The notes under the pieces: model-generated
Told to the model about the DNA's origin: nothing
Database searches by the model: none
Seen by the model: the letters and a program-made list of their open reading frames with translations, nothing else
In this document: positions 1-7,346 of the stretch, piece after piece
How positions within the stretch are numbered: the first letter of the stretch is position 1
How the letters are laid out: every line of letters begins with the position of its first letter
From: an uncultured Clostridia bacterium
GTDB taxonomy: Bacteria > Bacillota > Clostridia > Christensenellales > CAG-138
Direction: 5' to 3'
DNA: 17,535 bases
Assembly: GCA_937915925.1 (NCBI GenBank)
Contig: CALGGM010000043.1
Location: 1 to 17,535, forward strand
Translations under genes and position numbers: made by a program

Positions 1-231
1 CATGATCCCGACAAGTACACTTCCCTGCTGTTTGAGGGAACGCTGAAAGAATACCTGCTAGCACAGGACGAGTACATCAGCAAACGCATTTGAGATCTGA
101 CCATGGAATTGGCAAAGAAAAATGGTGTTAATGAGGATTTGAAGCGCTGCGATCAGATACGATGGGTGCAGGAAGTCAATTCCTTCCGGAACATGGCGGA
201 AGAAATCGTGCTTGGAGAGTATTTGGATTGA
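1..231 (+). pseudogene. TnpV-like transposon protein, 3' fragment with in-frame stop
   Basis: Frame 1 is open from the window edge, is interrupted by a TGA at 91-93, and continues in the same frame to a TGA at 229-231. The first part reads HDPDKYTSLLFEGTLKEYL and the second ends WVQEVNSFRNMAEEIVLGEY. Together they match the C-terminal half of TnpV, a roughly 120-residue accessory protein of clostridial transposons, which has a Leu/Tyr-rich helix, then an 'xGVxExLK' segment, then a 'WVxxMNxIR' helix near the end. Both halves keep family-like residues, so the TGA looks like a recent nonsense mutation of one gene rather than two genes. The 5' end lies outside the window. TnpV has no established biochemical role. 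The family call comes from motif memory, not a search. Confidence 0.6.
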
Positions 232-243
232 TAAAAAATAGGC

Positions 244-280
244 GAACACAGCGGGAGTCCAAGACACTCCTGCTGTGTTC
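244..280 (-). terminator. Hairpin terminator, distal
   Basis: A 15-bp arm, GAACACAGCGGGAGT (244-258), pairs with ACTCCTGCTGTGTTC (266-280) with a single G-U type mismatch and a 7-base loop. Read on the minus strand, the stem is followed within five bases by TTTTTT (238-233), as in an intrinsic terminator. On the plus strand the stem directly follows the tnpV stop but lacks a T-run. It would be a second, backup stop for the leftward transcript. Confidence 0.5.
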
Positions 281-423
281 CCTATAGGAGGAGAAAGATC
301 GAAATCCATCGGTTCATAGAACATTAGCAAAAGAATGATCCGATGAACAACCGATCTGCTTGGGAGCGATTCACTGTTTCGTCAATACGATTATTCTCCT
401 ATACGAAACTGTTTTGGAAAAAT

Positions 424-458
424 GGGGCTTGCCAATATAAAAATGTTTGGTAAGCCCC
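424..458 (-). terminator. Intrinsic terminator for the fumC transcript
   Basis: GGGGCTTGCCAA (424-435) pairs with TTGGTAAGCCCC (447-458), 12 bp with one wobble. On the minus strand the stem is followed by ATTTTTCC. It lies about 200 bases beyond the fumC stop codon and is the best candidate terminator of the long leftward operon. Confidence 0.6.
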
Positions 459-609
459 TCTTAAAAACTTATTAGCATCGCACAGTTTGATGATCCCATT
501 GTAATGCATGGCAGCACAGGCAACAGCGAATGCGCCGACAATCGTTTCTCGGCAACGACCTTCTGACAAGAGCGGCCGACATTTTTTCACAGCTGTTCTG
601 AATGCGATA

Positions 610-637
610 GGACCGGAAAACGTATTTCTTTCGGTCC
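610..637 (-). repeat. Hairpin just downstream of fumC
   Basis: GGACCG (610-615) and CGGTCC (632-637) form a perfect 6-bp stem, extendable by GAAA/TTTC across a bulge. It begins 24 bases after the fumC stop codon in the direction of transcription. No T-run follows, so it is more likely a 3' mRNA-stabilising hairpin than a terminator. Confidence 0.35.
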
Positions 638-660
638 GGAGTCGGCGTTTATTCCGATGC

Positions 661-2034
661 CTATACCATCTGCTCCGGACGGTACAGAGCATCAAAGCGT
701 TCCGGCGTCAAAAGATGCAATGCGACGCAGGCCTCTTTCAGCGTAATCCGCTCGGCCTGCGCTTTTTGTACCACACGCGCAGCGTTTTCGTACCCGATGT
801 ACGGATTCAGAACCGTTACCGTCATAAAAGATCGCTGCAGCGTATCCGCCATTCGCTCCTGATCGGCAGTCAACCCCGCCAAACAGTTTTGCGTAAAGGA
901 ATCGAGCGCATCCGCGAGAAGCCGCAGCGACTGCAAAACATTGTATGCGCAGACCGGCAAAAAAACGTTCAGTTCAAAATTTCCCTGACTTGCTGCGAAT
1001 CCGACAGCAGCGTCATTTCCCATCACCTGCACGGCGACCATTGTCAGTGCTTCGCACTGGGTCGGGTTCACCTTGCCCGGCATGATGGAAGATCCGGGCT
1101 CATTCGCCGGAATCCGAATTTCACCGAGTCCGTTGTTCGGCCCGGATACAAGCCACCGCACATCATTCGCAATCTTCATGCTGTCCGCCGCAAGCGCTTT
1201 TACAGCACCGTGAAGAAATACCATTTCGTCAAGTGAGGTGAGCGCATGAAACTTATTCGAAGCGGTAACAAACGGTTTGCCGGTCAGCCGTGCAATCTCT
1301 GCGGCCGCGCCTTCCGCAAAGCCGGCGGGGGCATTCAGCCCCGTCCCGACAGCTGTTCCGCCGAGTGCGAGCTCATACATCGGCTCGAGAGCAAGCTGAA
1401 GCATCCGGGCGTCCCGTTCAAGCGACGACCGCCAACCGGAAATCTCCTGTGAAAAAGCGATCGGAGCGGCGTCCATCAGATGCGTCCTTCCCGCCTTGAT
1501 AATTCCCGCATTCTCCTGCTCAAGCCGACGCAACGTCTCCACACACCTTTCGACGGACGGCAGGAGCCGATCCTCCGCGATGAGCGTCGCTGCAATGTGC
1601 ATCGCCGTCGGGAACGTATCGTTGGAGGATTGACTTTGGTTGACATCATCGTTCGGATGCACCGATTGTTTCAGGCGCTGTGCAGCAAGGTGCGCAACGA
1701 CCTCGTTGACGTTCATGTTCGTATGCGTACCGCTGCCGGTCTGCCAGACAACCAGCGGAAACTGATCCGCCCACTGCCCGGAGCGAATCTCCTCACAGGC
1801 GGAGGCAATCGCGTCGCACTTCTCTTGCGGCATGCGATCGGGCTGCAGGCGATGATTGGTAATCGCCGCCGCCTTTTTCAGTACTGCAAATGCCGCAATG
1901 ATCTCCGTCGGCATCGGTTCCAGGCCAACCCCGATCGGAAAATGCTCTTTGCTGCGCTGTGTCTGCGCGCCCCAAAGCTTATCGGCAGGGACTGCGACCG
2001 TTCCCATGGAATCGTGCTCCAATCGTTCTTGCAT
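661..2034 (-). CDS. fumC: Fumarase, class II (FumC type)
   Basis: This cytosolic, iron-independent fumarase interconverts malate and fumarate. The 457-residue length is normal for the family. The three superfamily blocks are visible: TGSGTHTNMNVNEV near residues 99-112, the GRTHLMDA block with the conserved His near 185, and the signature loop GSSIMPGKVNPTQ near 314-326, which carries the catalytic Ser. GRTHLMDA followed by SQEISGW fits fumarase better than aspartase or argininosuccinate lyase. The start is supported by GGAGG five bases before ATG. It is the last gene of the leftward series, about 20 bases after a 32-codon ORF. It could supply fumarate to the reductase encoded upstream. A class II enzyme is notable here because it has no Fe-S cluster and would keep working when iron is scarce. 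That point is inference. Confidence 0.95.
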   Translation of the reverse strand: MQERLEHDSMGTVAVPADKLWGAQTQRSKEHFPIGVGLEPMPTEIIAAFAVLKKAAAITNHRLQPDRMPQEKCDAIASACEEIRSGQWADQFPLVVWQTGSGTHTNMNVNEVVAHLAAQRLKQSVHPNDDVNQSQSSNDTFPTAMHIAATLIAEDRLLPSVERCVETLRRLEQENAGIIKAGRTHLMDAAPIAFSQEISGWRSSLERDARMLQLALEPMYELALGGTAVGTGLNAPAGFAEGAAAEIARLTGKPFVTASNKFHALTSLDEMVFLHGAVKALAADSMKIANDVRWLVSGPNNGLGEIRIPANEPGSSIMPGKVNPTQCEALTMVAVQVMGNDAAVGFAASQGNFELNVFLPVCAYNVLQSLRLLADALDSFTQNCLAGLTADQERMADTLQRSFMTVTVLNPYIGYENAARVVQKAQAERITLKEACVALHLLTPERFDALYRPEQMV

Positions 2035-2056
2035 AGCAACCTCCGTTCGTCTGCAT

Positions 2057-2155
2057 TCAGGTTTTTATTTCGTTGTTTGTCAGTTCAATGGTGATTCGGA
2101 TGTTCGCGCACAGCTCCTGCTCTTCCTTTTCCTGATGTTGCCGTGCTGCGCTCAT
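2057..2155 (-). CDS. Small ORF of 32 residues, unknown
   Basis: This short reading frame sits between the distal ABC ATPase and fumC. Its ATG (2155-2153) overlaps the ATPase stop codon in an ATGA, and it is preceded by a strong GGGAGGAG at ideal spacing. It encodes MSAARQHQEKEEQELCANIR followed by ITIELTNNEIKT. The N-terminal half is charged and Glu/Gln-rich, suggesting a helix, with one Cys. The C-terminal half looks like a beta strand. There is no signal peptide or membrane segment. The spacing supports translation, but I do not recognise a family. It could be a small accessory protein, or it may only serve to carry ribosomes towards fumC. Confidence 0.45.
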   Translation of the reverse strand: MSAARQHQEKEEQELCANIRITIELTNNEIKT

Positions 2156-2838
2156 TTCTCCTCCCGCGTAAGAAACCCGCCGGACATCCGGTACAAGGCA
2201 TCGGCGTACGCCTCCGCCTCCTTTTCGTGCGTGACAAGCAGGACCGCCACTCCGTCCTCATGCGCTATTGCGCGCAGCAATTGCAACACGATCTCCGTAT
2301 TTTCGTCGTCCAGATCACCGGTCGGCTCATCCGCCATTACGATTTGCGGATCATTGATGAGCGCTCTGGCAATCGACATGCGGCGAACTTCTCCACCGGA
2401 TAGCTCGTTTGCGAATACATCCTCGAGATCTGAAATGCCGACCAGCTTTAAAAGCTCGGATGCACGCTGACGTCTGGAAGCCGGATCGCCGCCGTACATT
2501 GCCGCAGGCGCAAGAACATTTTCCAGCACCGTCAGGCCGGCAAGACCGGTCTGTCCCTGCGGGATGATTCCGATATGTTGATTTCGCAGCAGCGAGCGTC
2601 GGTTATCATCCATTGCATAGAGGTCTGTACCGTCCAGCAGAACCTTGCCCTCGGACGGCGTCAACAGACCGGAGAGCATATGAAGGAAGGTGGTTTTCCC
2701 GCTGCCGGAGCGACCGACGATCTCCGTTAGCTTGCCCGGCTGCAGTACAAAATCCGTAGCGTTTACTGCATGAAAGTAATTGGTTCCGTGACCGTTGCGA
2801 AAAAAGATCCTCCCGATCCCAACAGCTTCCAGTTTCAT
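2152..2838 (-). CDS. ABC transporter ATPase, LolD/MacB type (distal set)
   Basis: This cytoplasmic ATPase would power the neighbouring FtsX-type permease. Counted from the ATG at 2838 it has 228 residues, with Walker A GRSGSGKTT (near 42-50), the Q-loop in GIIPQ, signature LSGGE (near 146-150), Walker B IVMADEP plus a TGDLD D-loop (near 166-176), and the switch His in LVTHE (near 204). An ATG at 2847 would add three residues but touches the GGGAGG directly. The ATG at 2838 lies nine bases after it, one base after the permease stop codon, so I prefer it. The LolD/MacB/FtsE subfamily usually works in mechanotransmission or lipoprotein-type processes rather than classical solute transport, so the substrate cannot be named. 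Confidence 0.93.
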   Translation of the reverse strand: MKLEAVGIGRIFFRNGHGTNYFHAVNATDFVLQPGKLTEIVGRSGSGKTTFLHMLSGLLTPSEGKVLLDGTDLYAMDDNRRSLLRNQHIGIIPQGQTGLAGLTVLENVLAPAAMYGGDPASRRQRASELLKLVGISDLEDVFANELSGGEVRRMSIARALINDPQIVMADEPTGDLDDENTEIVLQLLRAIAHEDGVAVLLVTHEKEAEAYADALYRMSGGFLTREEK

Positions 2839-2839
2839 A

Positions 2840-4048
2840 TCAGCCATCCTCCCTCAGCAGCAGTCCGGTCTCACTTTTTGTAATGCGCCACGCCGAAAGC
2901 AATGCCGTAACGATCCCTGCAATCACGGAAACCGCAAATGCACCTAATGCCAGACCGAGTACGCTTTGCCAGCCGGGCGTCGAAAAGGGCAGGTTCAAAA
3001 CGCTTTGCAGGCGACCGGAAAGCAGCGTTGTCAAAAGCAGACCGATTGCCAGTCCGAGGATCGCACCGATCGCGCCGATCAACGCCGCTTCTGCGCTCAT
3101 GATCCGAAACAGCATCTTTCGGGATGCGCCCATAATGCGCAGAATTGCAAATTCCTTTCTCCGCTCATTTGAGACGAGGGCATATACGGCAATGAGAACG
3201 ATCAATGCAAGAACCCAAACCGCGCCGACCAGCAGCCCGATGATGCGCGAAACGCCGTTAAGTCCTTCGGAGATCTCGGAGACCATGCTTTTCGCAGGCG
3301 TTGCCTGTACCTTCGTGATATGGATGTTGATATCGTCCGCAACATCCTCGATCGAATACCCACCCGCAACGCGGATCAGTACCGCGGACGCCGCCGTGCG
3401 GATGTTGACGTCTCGAAACGGATCTGTTTCGAGCAGATTCGATGCGCTCTCCGCCATCTGACGGATCGTATTCATGTTTGTGTAAACAGCGCTGTCAAGT
3501 CCCGTTCCCGTTTCGGCAAGCTGCGCCGCTACACGGTAGTTCTGTCCGTAAAAGGTGATCGTTCTGTCTGATGGAACATTGATGCTGCTTCCCGCAATGA
3601 TATCTCCGTCCGAAATGGTCGCCTGATAGCTTTCTCCGATCCATGGCAAGATTGAGAAATCCGTTTCCGGGTCGAAACCGATGATCTGTACGCGGGTCGA
3701 GCAGCAGCTTGCTTTCGCGGACGTCAGGAAAAACTGTGTTGTGATTTCCCCGATTCCCTCGACGGATCTGATCTTTTCGATCTCCTTGCCGGACATGTAA
3801 TAATTCCCCGTGATGCCCTGTAGCAGGATATCGTTTACCGTGCCATGTCCCTTCGCAGAGGAGGGCACGACGATAATATCCGCGCCGAGCCGCGCCCGAT
3901 AGTCGGAAAGCCCGCGCCTGAGGCTCATCACCGTAAACGCGCCGGCAAAGACCGCGAGCGACAAAAGCAGTGTCAGGACCGCCATGATGCAGGATCGGAA
4001 CGGCTTTCTCTTTACGTTTTTAAGCGCCGTATCAAAGGCGAATTTCAT
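2840..4048 (-). CDS. FtsX/MacB-type ABC permease (distal set)
   Basis: This 402-residue membrane protein has the MacB topology. One N-terminal helix (about 18-40) is followed by a large extracytoplasmic domain (about 45-265), and three C-terminal helices (about 268-292, 312-340, 360-385) form the FtsX domain. A vicinal Cys-Cys pair lies at residues 115-116 (KASCCSTRVQIIGFDPETDF) in the outer domain. Its start overlaps the stop of the DUF4418 gene as ATGA, and its end abuts the ATPase start. It therefore forms a tight three-gene module, DUF4418-permease-ATPase. Only one permease is present, so the complex is probably a homodimer unless DUF4418 contributes. The substrate is unknown. Confidence 0.9.
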   Translation of the reverse strand: MKFAFDTALKNVKRKPFRSCIMAVLTLLLSLAVFAGAFTVMSLRRGLSDYRARLGADIIVVPSSAKGHGTVNDILLQGITGNYYMSGKEIEKIRSVEGIGEITTQFFLTSAKASCCSTRVQIIGFDPETDFSILPWIGESYQATISDGDIIAGSSINVPSDRTITFYGQNYRVAAQLAETGTGLDSAVYTNMNTIRQMAESASNLLETDPFRDVNIRTAASAVLIRVAGGYSIEDVADDINIHITKVQATPAKSMVSEISEGLNGVSRIIGLLVGAVWVLALIVLIAVYALVSNERRKEFAILRIMGASRKMLFRIMSAEAALIGAIGAILGLAIGLLLTTLLSGRLQSVLNLPFSTPGWQSVLGLALGAFAVSVIAGIVTALLSAWRITKSETGLLLREDG

Positions 4049-4491
4049 TTGCTGTCCTTTCTATGGTGCTTTTCATTTGCGAGTGCGGAAGCGAATACGA
4101 TCAAATCCACGAGCAGGACTGCGATCAGCGCTCCACAAAACGCGAGCGTCCACGGATGTGTCGCGTTTCTGCACGCCATTTGCTCTCCTGAACAGATACG
4201 AATGATCGTTCCCGGAAGGAACAGGCATAATCCTGCGATCCCAATCAGCGCAACATCCATGCCGATCTTGATTTTTTTATCCGGGATCAGTACATGCAAA
4301 GCGCTTAGACCAAAGATCAAAACAGAAACTGCTTTCATCGTTTCTCCCGCCCAATGGCAGGGCATGACCGTTTCGGACATCACCGGACATACGGCAAACC
4401 AGCAGCGGATGCCGATCATATACAGCAGTGACAGAATCAGACCCAGTACCTCCGCAACGCCGATCGTCACTTTGGGTTTATTGATGATCAT
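4045..4491 (-). CDS. DUF4418 family membrane protein
   Basis: This 148-residue integral membrane protein has four predicted helices (about 10-30, 52-70, 75-97, 112-130). Cysteines cluster on one side: C30, C35, C45 next to H46-W47 (VMPCHWAG), C100 and C107. The CPVM...MPCHW pattern matches DUF4418 (PF14387) as I know it; the family's function is not established. AAGGAGG lies just before the ATG at 4491, which is why I reject the longer in-frame start upstream. It overlaps the iron-sulfur subunit gene by 14 bases and the permease by 4, so translation is probably coupled. The Cys/His motif on a membrane protein beside redox and iron genes suggests metal or heme contact, but that is inference. 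Confidence 0.82.
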   Translation of the reverse strand: MIINKPKVTIGVAEVLGLILSLLYMIGIRCWFAVCPVMSETVMPCHWAGETMKAVSVLIFGLSALHVLIPDKKIKIGMDVALIGIAGLCLFLPGTIIRICSGEQMACRNATHPWTLAFCGALIAVLLVDLIVFASALANEKHHRKDSK

Positions 4492-5203
4492 TTTTCCTCC
4501 TTTTTCTCTTCCACAAGGCAAGCGCATTTGCATTTACCATCAGTTTTTCGGTATCGATTTTTCTCGGACAGACGTCCCTGCATGCAAGCGATTTGCCGCA
4601 GCCCTCAAAGGTATGCTTCACATATCGTTTTGCGATTTCTTTTGCTTCCTTTGTCGGCATCTCGACGAGCAATCTCGTCGTGATCGGAACGGTTGCCATT
4701 CCGCAGAAGCGTCCTCCCGCGTAGAAATTTGGGCAGATCTCCAGACAGCAGCCGCATTGAATGCACTCGGAGGATGCATAAGCAAGCTCGCGATCCCGAT
4801 CGGTAAGCTCGGAATCCGTCCGGAGCCAAAGGCGCAGGGTTTTCAGATTCTCAAAGAGAATGCTTCTGTCCACGGTGAGATCTGAAACCGTCGGGAACTT
4901 TTTCAGCGGTTTCAATTGAACGCTCCCGTCCGAAAACTCCGAAAGCCTGGCGTCGCAGGCAAGTCGTGGACGACCGTTAACAAGCATGGCACATGCGCCG
5001 CACCGCTTTTGCAGGCAGCTGCACTCCCATTCGATTTTTCGGACGGGCGTTCCAGTTGCGTTTGTAAGCGGTTCACGCGCATTCAGCGCACGGAGCGCCG
5101 ATGCAACCGTATCATGGCCCGTTTCGGATTCAAACAGAAAGCTCTCCCAGTATGTTTCCTTTGCGCCTCGTTCCTTTCGCAAAACAGAGATCGTGTAAAT
5201 CAT
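4478..5203 (-). CDS. frdB: Fumarate reductase / succinate dehydrogenase iron-sulfur subunit
   Basis: This electron-transfer subunit links the flavoprotein to the membrane cytochrome. The N-terminal ferredoxin-like domain has the 2Fe-2S spacing C63-x4-C68-x2-C71-x11-C83, with an additional C61. The C-terminal domain has CIQCGCCLEICPN (C147, C150, C153, C157) and C202-x5-C208-x3-C212-P, the usual ligands for a 4Fe-4S and a 3Fe-4S or second 4Fe-4S cluster. The length, 241 residues, is normal. The ATG at 5203 overlaps the flavoprotein stop codon as ATGA and follows AGGAGG. A further in-frame start upstream has no such support. I chose frd over sdh because the setting looks anaerobic, but sequence alone does not fix the direction of the reaction. 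Confidence 0.93.
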   Translation of the reverse strand: MIYTISVLRKERGAKETYWESFLFESETGHDTVASALRALNAREPLTNATGTPVRKIEWECSCLQKRCGACAMLVNGRPRLACDARLSEFSDGSVQLKPLKKFPTVSDLTVDRSILFENLKTLRLWLRTDSELTDRDRELAYASSECIQCGCCLEICPNFYAGGRFCGMATVPITTRLLVEMPTKEAKEIAKRYVKHTFEGCGKSLACRDVCPRKIDTEKLMVNANALALWKRKRRKNDHQ

Positions 5204-6795
5204 ACGTGGGTATCCTCCTTTGCCTGTATCTCCGGCGCAAGATAAACGCAAACTTCTCCTTCTTTGCGCTCGGCAAGCGTAAATCTCCTGTATGCTTCGT
5301 CGGTTGCGGAATAATCAGTTCGATAATGTGCGCCGCGGCTTTCCTTTCGAAGCAATGCGGATTCGATCATGGCCAGCCCGAAGAGCGCACGATCGCGATC
5401 AATCGCTGCGCAGCCTTCCGACTGCGTAAGCGCTTCAACCGCAGTTTTCGCACGTTCCATGGATTCCGGCGTGCGGACGACCCCAAGACCTGAAAGCAGC
5501 GCTTCCCGAAGCTTTGTCCGTTCTGCGGCAGACGAATCAATTCCTTTGGGCAGCTCTTTCGGTTCGATGCGGATCGGAACGGCAGCATTTGCCGCCGATT
5601 CGGCCGCAACGCGTCCGCCGTATATCGCACCGAGCAGAGAATTGCCGCCGAGCCTGTTTGCGCCGTGATACTTGCATGCCGCTTCTCCTGCCGCATACAG
5701 GTTTCGGATTCCGGTTTCATGCCGGTCGGTCACCTGAATTCCTCCCATGAAGAAATGGATCCCCGGACTGACCGATACGGGCGTATTCTTTGGATCAATA
5801 TGCAAATAGGAAAGGATTTCCGCTCGCAGGTCGGACAGCCTTCCGTCCCAGATCGTCCGATCAAGCTCGGTCATATCAAGGAAAACTTCGCCGGTACAGC
5901 CGTTGTTCTCTTTCAGCAATGCGATTTCGCGGGAAATCACATCACGCGGCATCAGATTTTTGAGCTCCGGATATTTTTCTTCCATGAAATACCAGCGCGC
6001 GCCGTTTCGCACGGTAAACAGCCGGCCGCCCTCTCCGCGCGCCGCTTCGCTGATCAGCATGCGCTTGTCGCTGATCTGCGCCGTCGTCGGATGATACTGG
6101 ATCATTTCAAGATTCGAAAACCGTACGCCTGCCCGAAACGCGATGGCAGCTGCATTTCCGGTATTCTGTGTCGTTCCGGTCGTTGCACCTTCAAAAAAAC
6201 CGTTGAGCCCTCCTGTACAGAGAATCGCCGGTCCGGAAAAGGAAAGGCCTGTTTTCGAAAAATTGTCCTGTACTGTTACGGAATACAGCATACCGTTCCG
6301 GACGTCCATATCGACCAGTTCGTGATGCGGAAAGCGCCGGATCAGCCCGGCAGCCTCATATCTGCGTGCTTCGTCGATCAACGCGGTCATGATAATCTTG
6401 CCGGTGCTGCTTTTCGCATAAGCCGTCCGTTTCTTTTTCTGACCGCCAAAATTGCGCAGAATCAGTTTGCCGCCCTCCGCGTGAAACGGCACGCCGAGAC
6501 GAACCAGTTCGTTCACGATCTCCGGCGCATGCTGCGTCAGATTCCTGACCGCACTTTCCGCTTCCAATCGACACCCGCCTCGCATCGTATCCTCATAATG
6601 TTCTTCCGGTGAATCATGCTGGCCCATCGTATCCAGCGCAGCGTTGATTCCGCCTTCTGCCAAAACAGACTGCGCCCTCTCGGAGGGGAGGGATGAGATC
6701 AGATTGCTGCCGACGCCGGTTCTTGCAAGGGTGATTGCGGCAGAAAGGCCGGAAAGCCCCGCACCGATGATATTGACTGTTTTGTTCCGCTCCAT
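5200..6795 (-). CDS. frdA: Fumarate reductase-type flavoprotein subunit
   Basis: This is the catalytic FAD subunit of a complex II family enzyme (fumarate/succinate). The 531 residues contain the dinucleotide motif GAGLSGLSAA (11-20), LAEGGINAA (45-53), YHP with H235, SEAARGEGG (E250, R253), PRDVISRE with the proton-shuttle Arg at 284, the GIHFFMGG His at 347, and GANRLGGNSLLG with R381. These match the E. coli FrdA active-site set H232, R287, H355 and R390. At the position of the covalent FAD histidine (E. coli RSHT) this protein has RAQS, with Gln42, so FAD should be bound non-covalently. The ATG at 6795 follows GAGGTG and lies 10 bases after the cytochrome gene. A longer in-frame start at 6852 would overlap that gene and adds residues unlike the family. 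Confidence 0.94.
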   Translation of the reverse strand: MERNKTVNIIGAGLSGLSAAITLARTGVGSNLISSLPSERAQSVLAEGGINAALDTMGQHDSPEEHYEDTMRGGCRLEAESAVRNLTQHAPEIVNELVRLGVPFHAEGGKLILRNFGGQKKKRTAYAKSSTGKIIMTALIDEARRYEAAGLIRRFPHHELVDMDVRNGMLYSVTVQDNFSKTGLSFSGPAILCTGGLNGFFEGATTGTTQNTGNAAAIAFRAGVRFSNLEMIQYHPTTAQISDKRMLISEAARGEGGRLFTVRNGARWYFMEEKYPELKNLMPRDVISREIALLKENNGCTGEVFLDMTELDRTIWDGRLSDLRAEILSYLHIDPKNTPVSVSPGIHFFMGGIQVTDRHETGIRNLYAAGEAACKYHGANRLGGNSLLGAIYGGRVAAESAANAAVPIRIEPKELPKGIDSSAAERTKLREALLSGLGVVRTPESMERAKTAVEALTQSEGCAAIDRDRALFGLAMIESALLRKESRGAHYRTDYSATDEAYRRFTLAERKEGEVCVYLAPEIQAKEDTHV

Positions 6796-6805
6796 TGACG
6801 ACACC

Positions 6806-7345
6806 TCAATTCGCAGCCCAGCGCACGTAATAGATCGCAAACGCCACCGCAAACAGCAGCAGAAGTATGGAGATAATCAACATGGCGTCCAAGGCATACG
6901 CTCTTCGCCCCTTCAGCCCAAGGGCGATCATGACGGGCTTGATATTGGTCAGTACATGCAGCGCAATCGTTGCAACGAGCAGAATCTGCGAGAGCATCTT
7001 TCCGACCGTAAATACCTGCAGGCGATACGCTTCCGCATTTCCGGCACGGAAGATCAGAAGGTGCATGACGAGTGGGATCAGAATCGAGAACCCGCTGATC
7101 CGACGAATCCAAAAGAGCAGGTTGTCCTTGAAATAGCCGGCGCCCGAAAGCCGCCTTGCCCGAAGCGTCCGAACCGTCAGCACCGTTGTGACAGCGATAT
7201 GCGCCGCGACAAACGCGAGACAGATCCACGCGACCGTTTTCAGCGCATCGGCGTCCGCGCCTGCAATCTGAAGAGCGCCGAGAATGCCGTGGATCAGGAA
7301 CGTGACCAACATCCCGAATACGAGACAGAGGTTGAGCCTTCGCAT
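6806..7345 (-). CDS. Fumarate reductase cytochrome b-type membrane anchor, five helices
   Basis: This 179-residue protein has five hydrophobic helices (about 5-25, 36-58, 82-99, 114-134, 150-175). Each of the first four contains a histidine: H19, H49, H95 and H130. Four such histidines in a single five-helix anchor fit the diheme b-type architecture known from Wolinella FrdC and Bacillus SdhC, where quinone chemistry takes place. It begins one base after the stop of the preceding gene, with GGAGG upstream, and lies just before the flavoprotein, giving the order anchor-flavoprotein-FeS. Primary-sequence similarity in this family is low, so the call rests on topology, the histidines and the neighbours. 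Confidence 0.85.
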   Translation of the reverse strand: MRRLNLCLVFGMLVTFLIHGILGALQIAGADADALKTVAWICLAFVAAHIAVTTVLTVRTLRARRLSGAGYFKDNLLFWIRRISGFSILIPLVMHLLIFRAGNAEAYRLQVFTVGKMLSQILLVATIALHVLTNIKPVMIALGLKGRRAYALDAMLIISILLLLFAVAFAIYYVRWAAN

Positions 7346-7346
7346 A

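Larger units (their letters stand above)
232..660. other. Non-coding stretch with three inverted repeats
   Basis: This 429-base gap lies between the tnpV remnant (+) and the end of fumC (-). I see no ORF with a credible ribosome site. It holds hairpins at 244-280, 424-458 and 610-637, and a weaker inverted repeat GTTTCGT (376-382) / ACGAAAC (403-409). A minus-strand frame stays open through much of it (roughly 695 to 399), but it overlaps the fumC end, runs through the 424-458 hairpin and resembles no family I know. It could be leftover of a decayed gene next to the mobile-element remnant. Confidence 0.5.

Noticed and set aside
399..695. Minus-strand 98-codon frame overlapping the end of fumC
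   Set aside because: It runs through the 424-458 terminator hairpin, has no ribosome site and resembles no family; at most remnant DNA.
508..1236. Long plus-strand open frame opposite fumC
   Set aside because: It lies antisense to a clear fumarase with all family motifs; its translation is Arg/His-rich, matches nothing I know, and has no ribosome site.
5665..6612. Plus-strand frame of over 300 codons opposite the flavoprotein gene
   Set aside because: Antisense to frdA, low-complexity composition typical of a GC-rich shadow frame, no ribosome site or domain.
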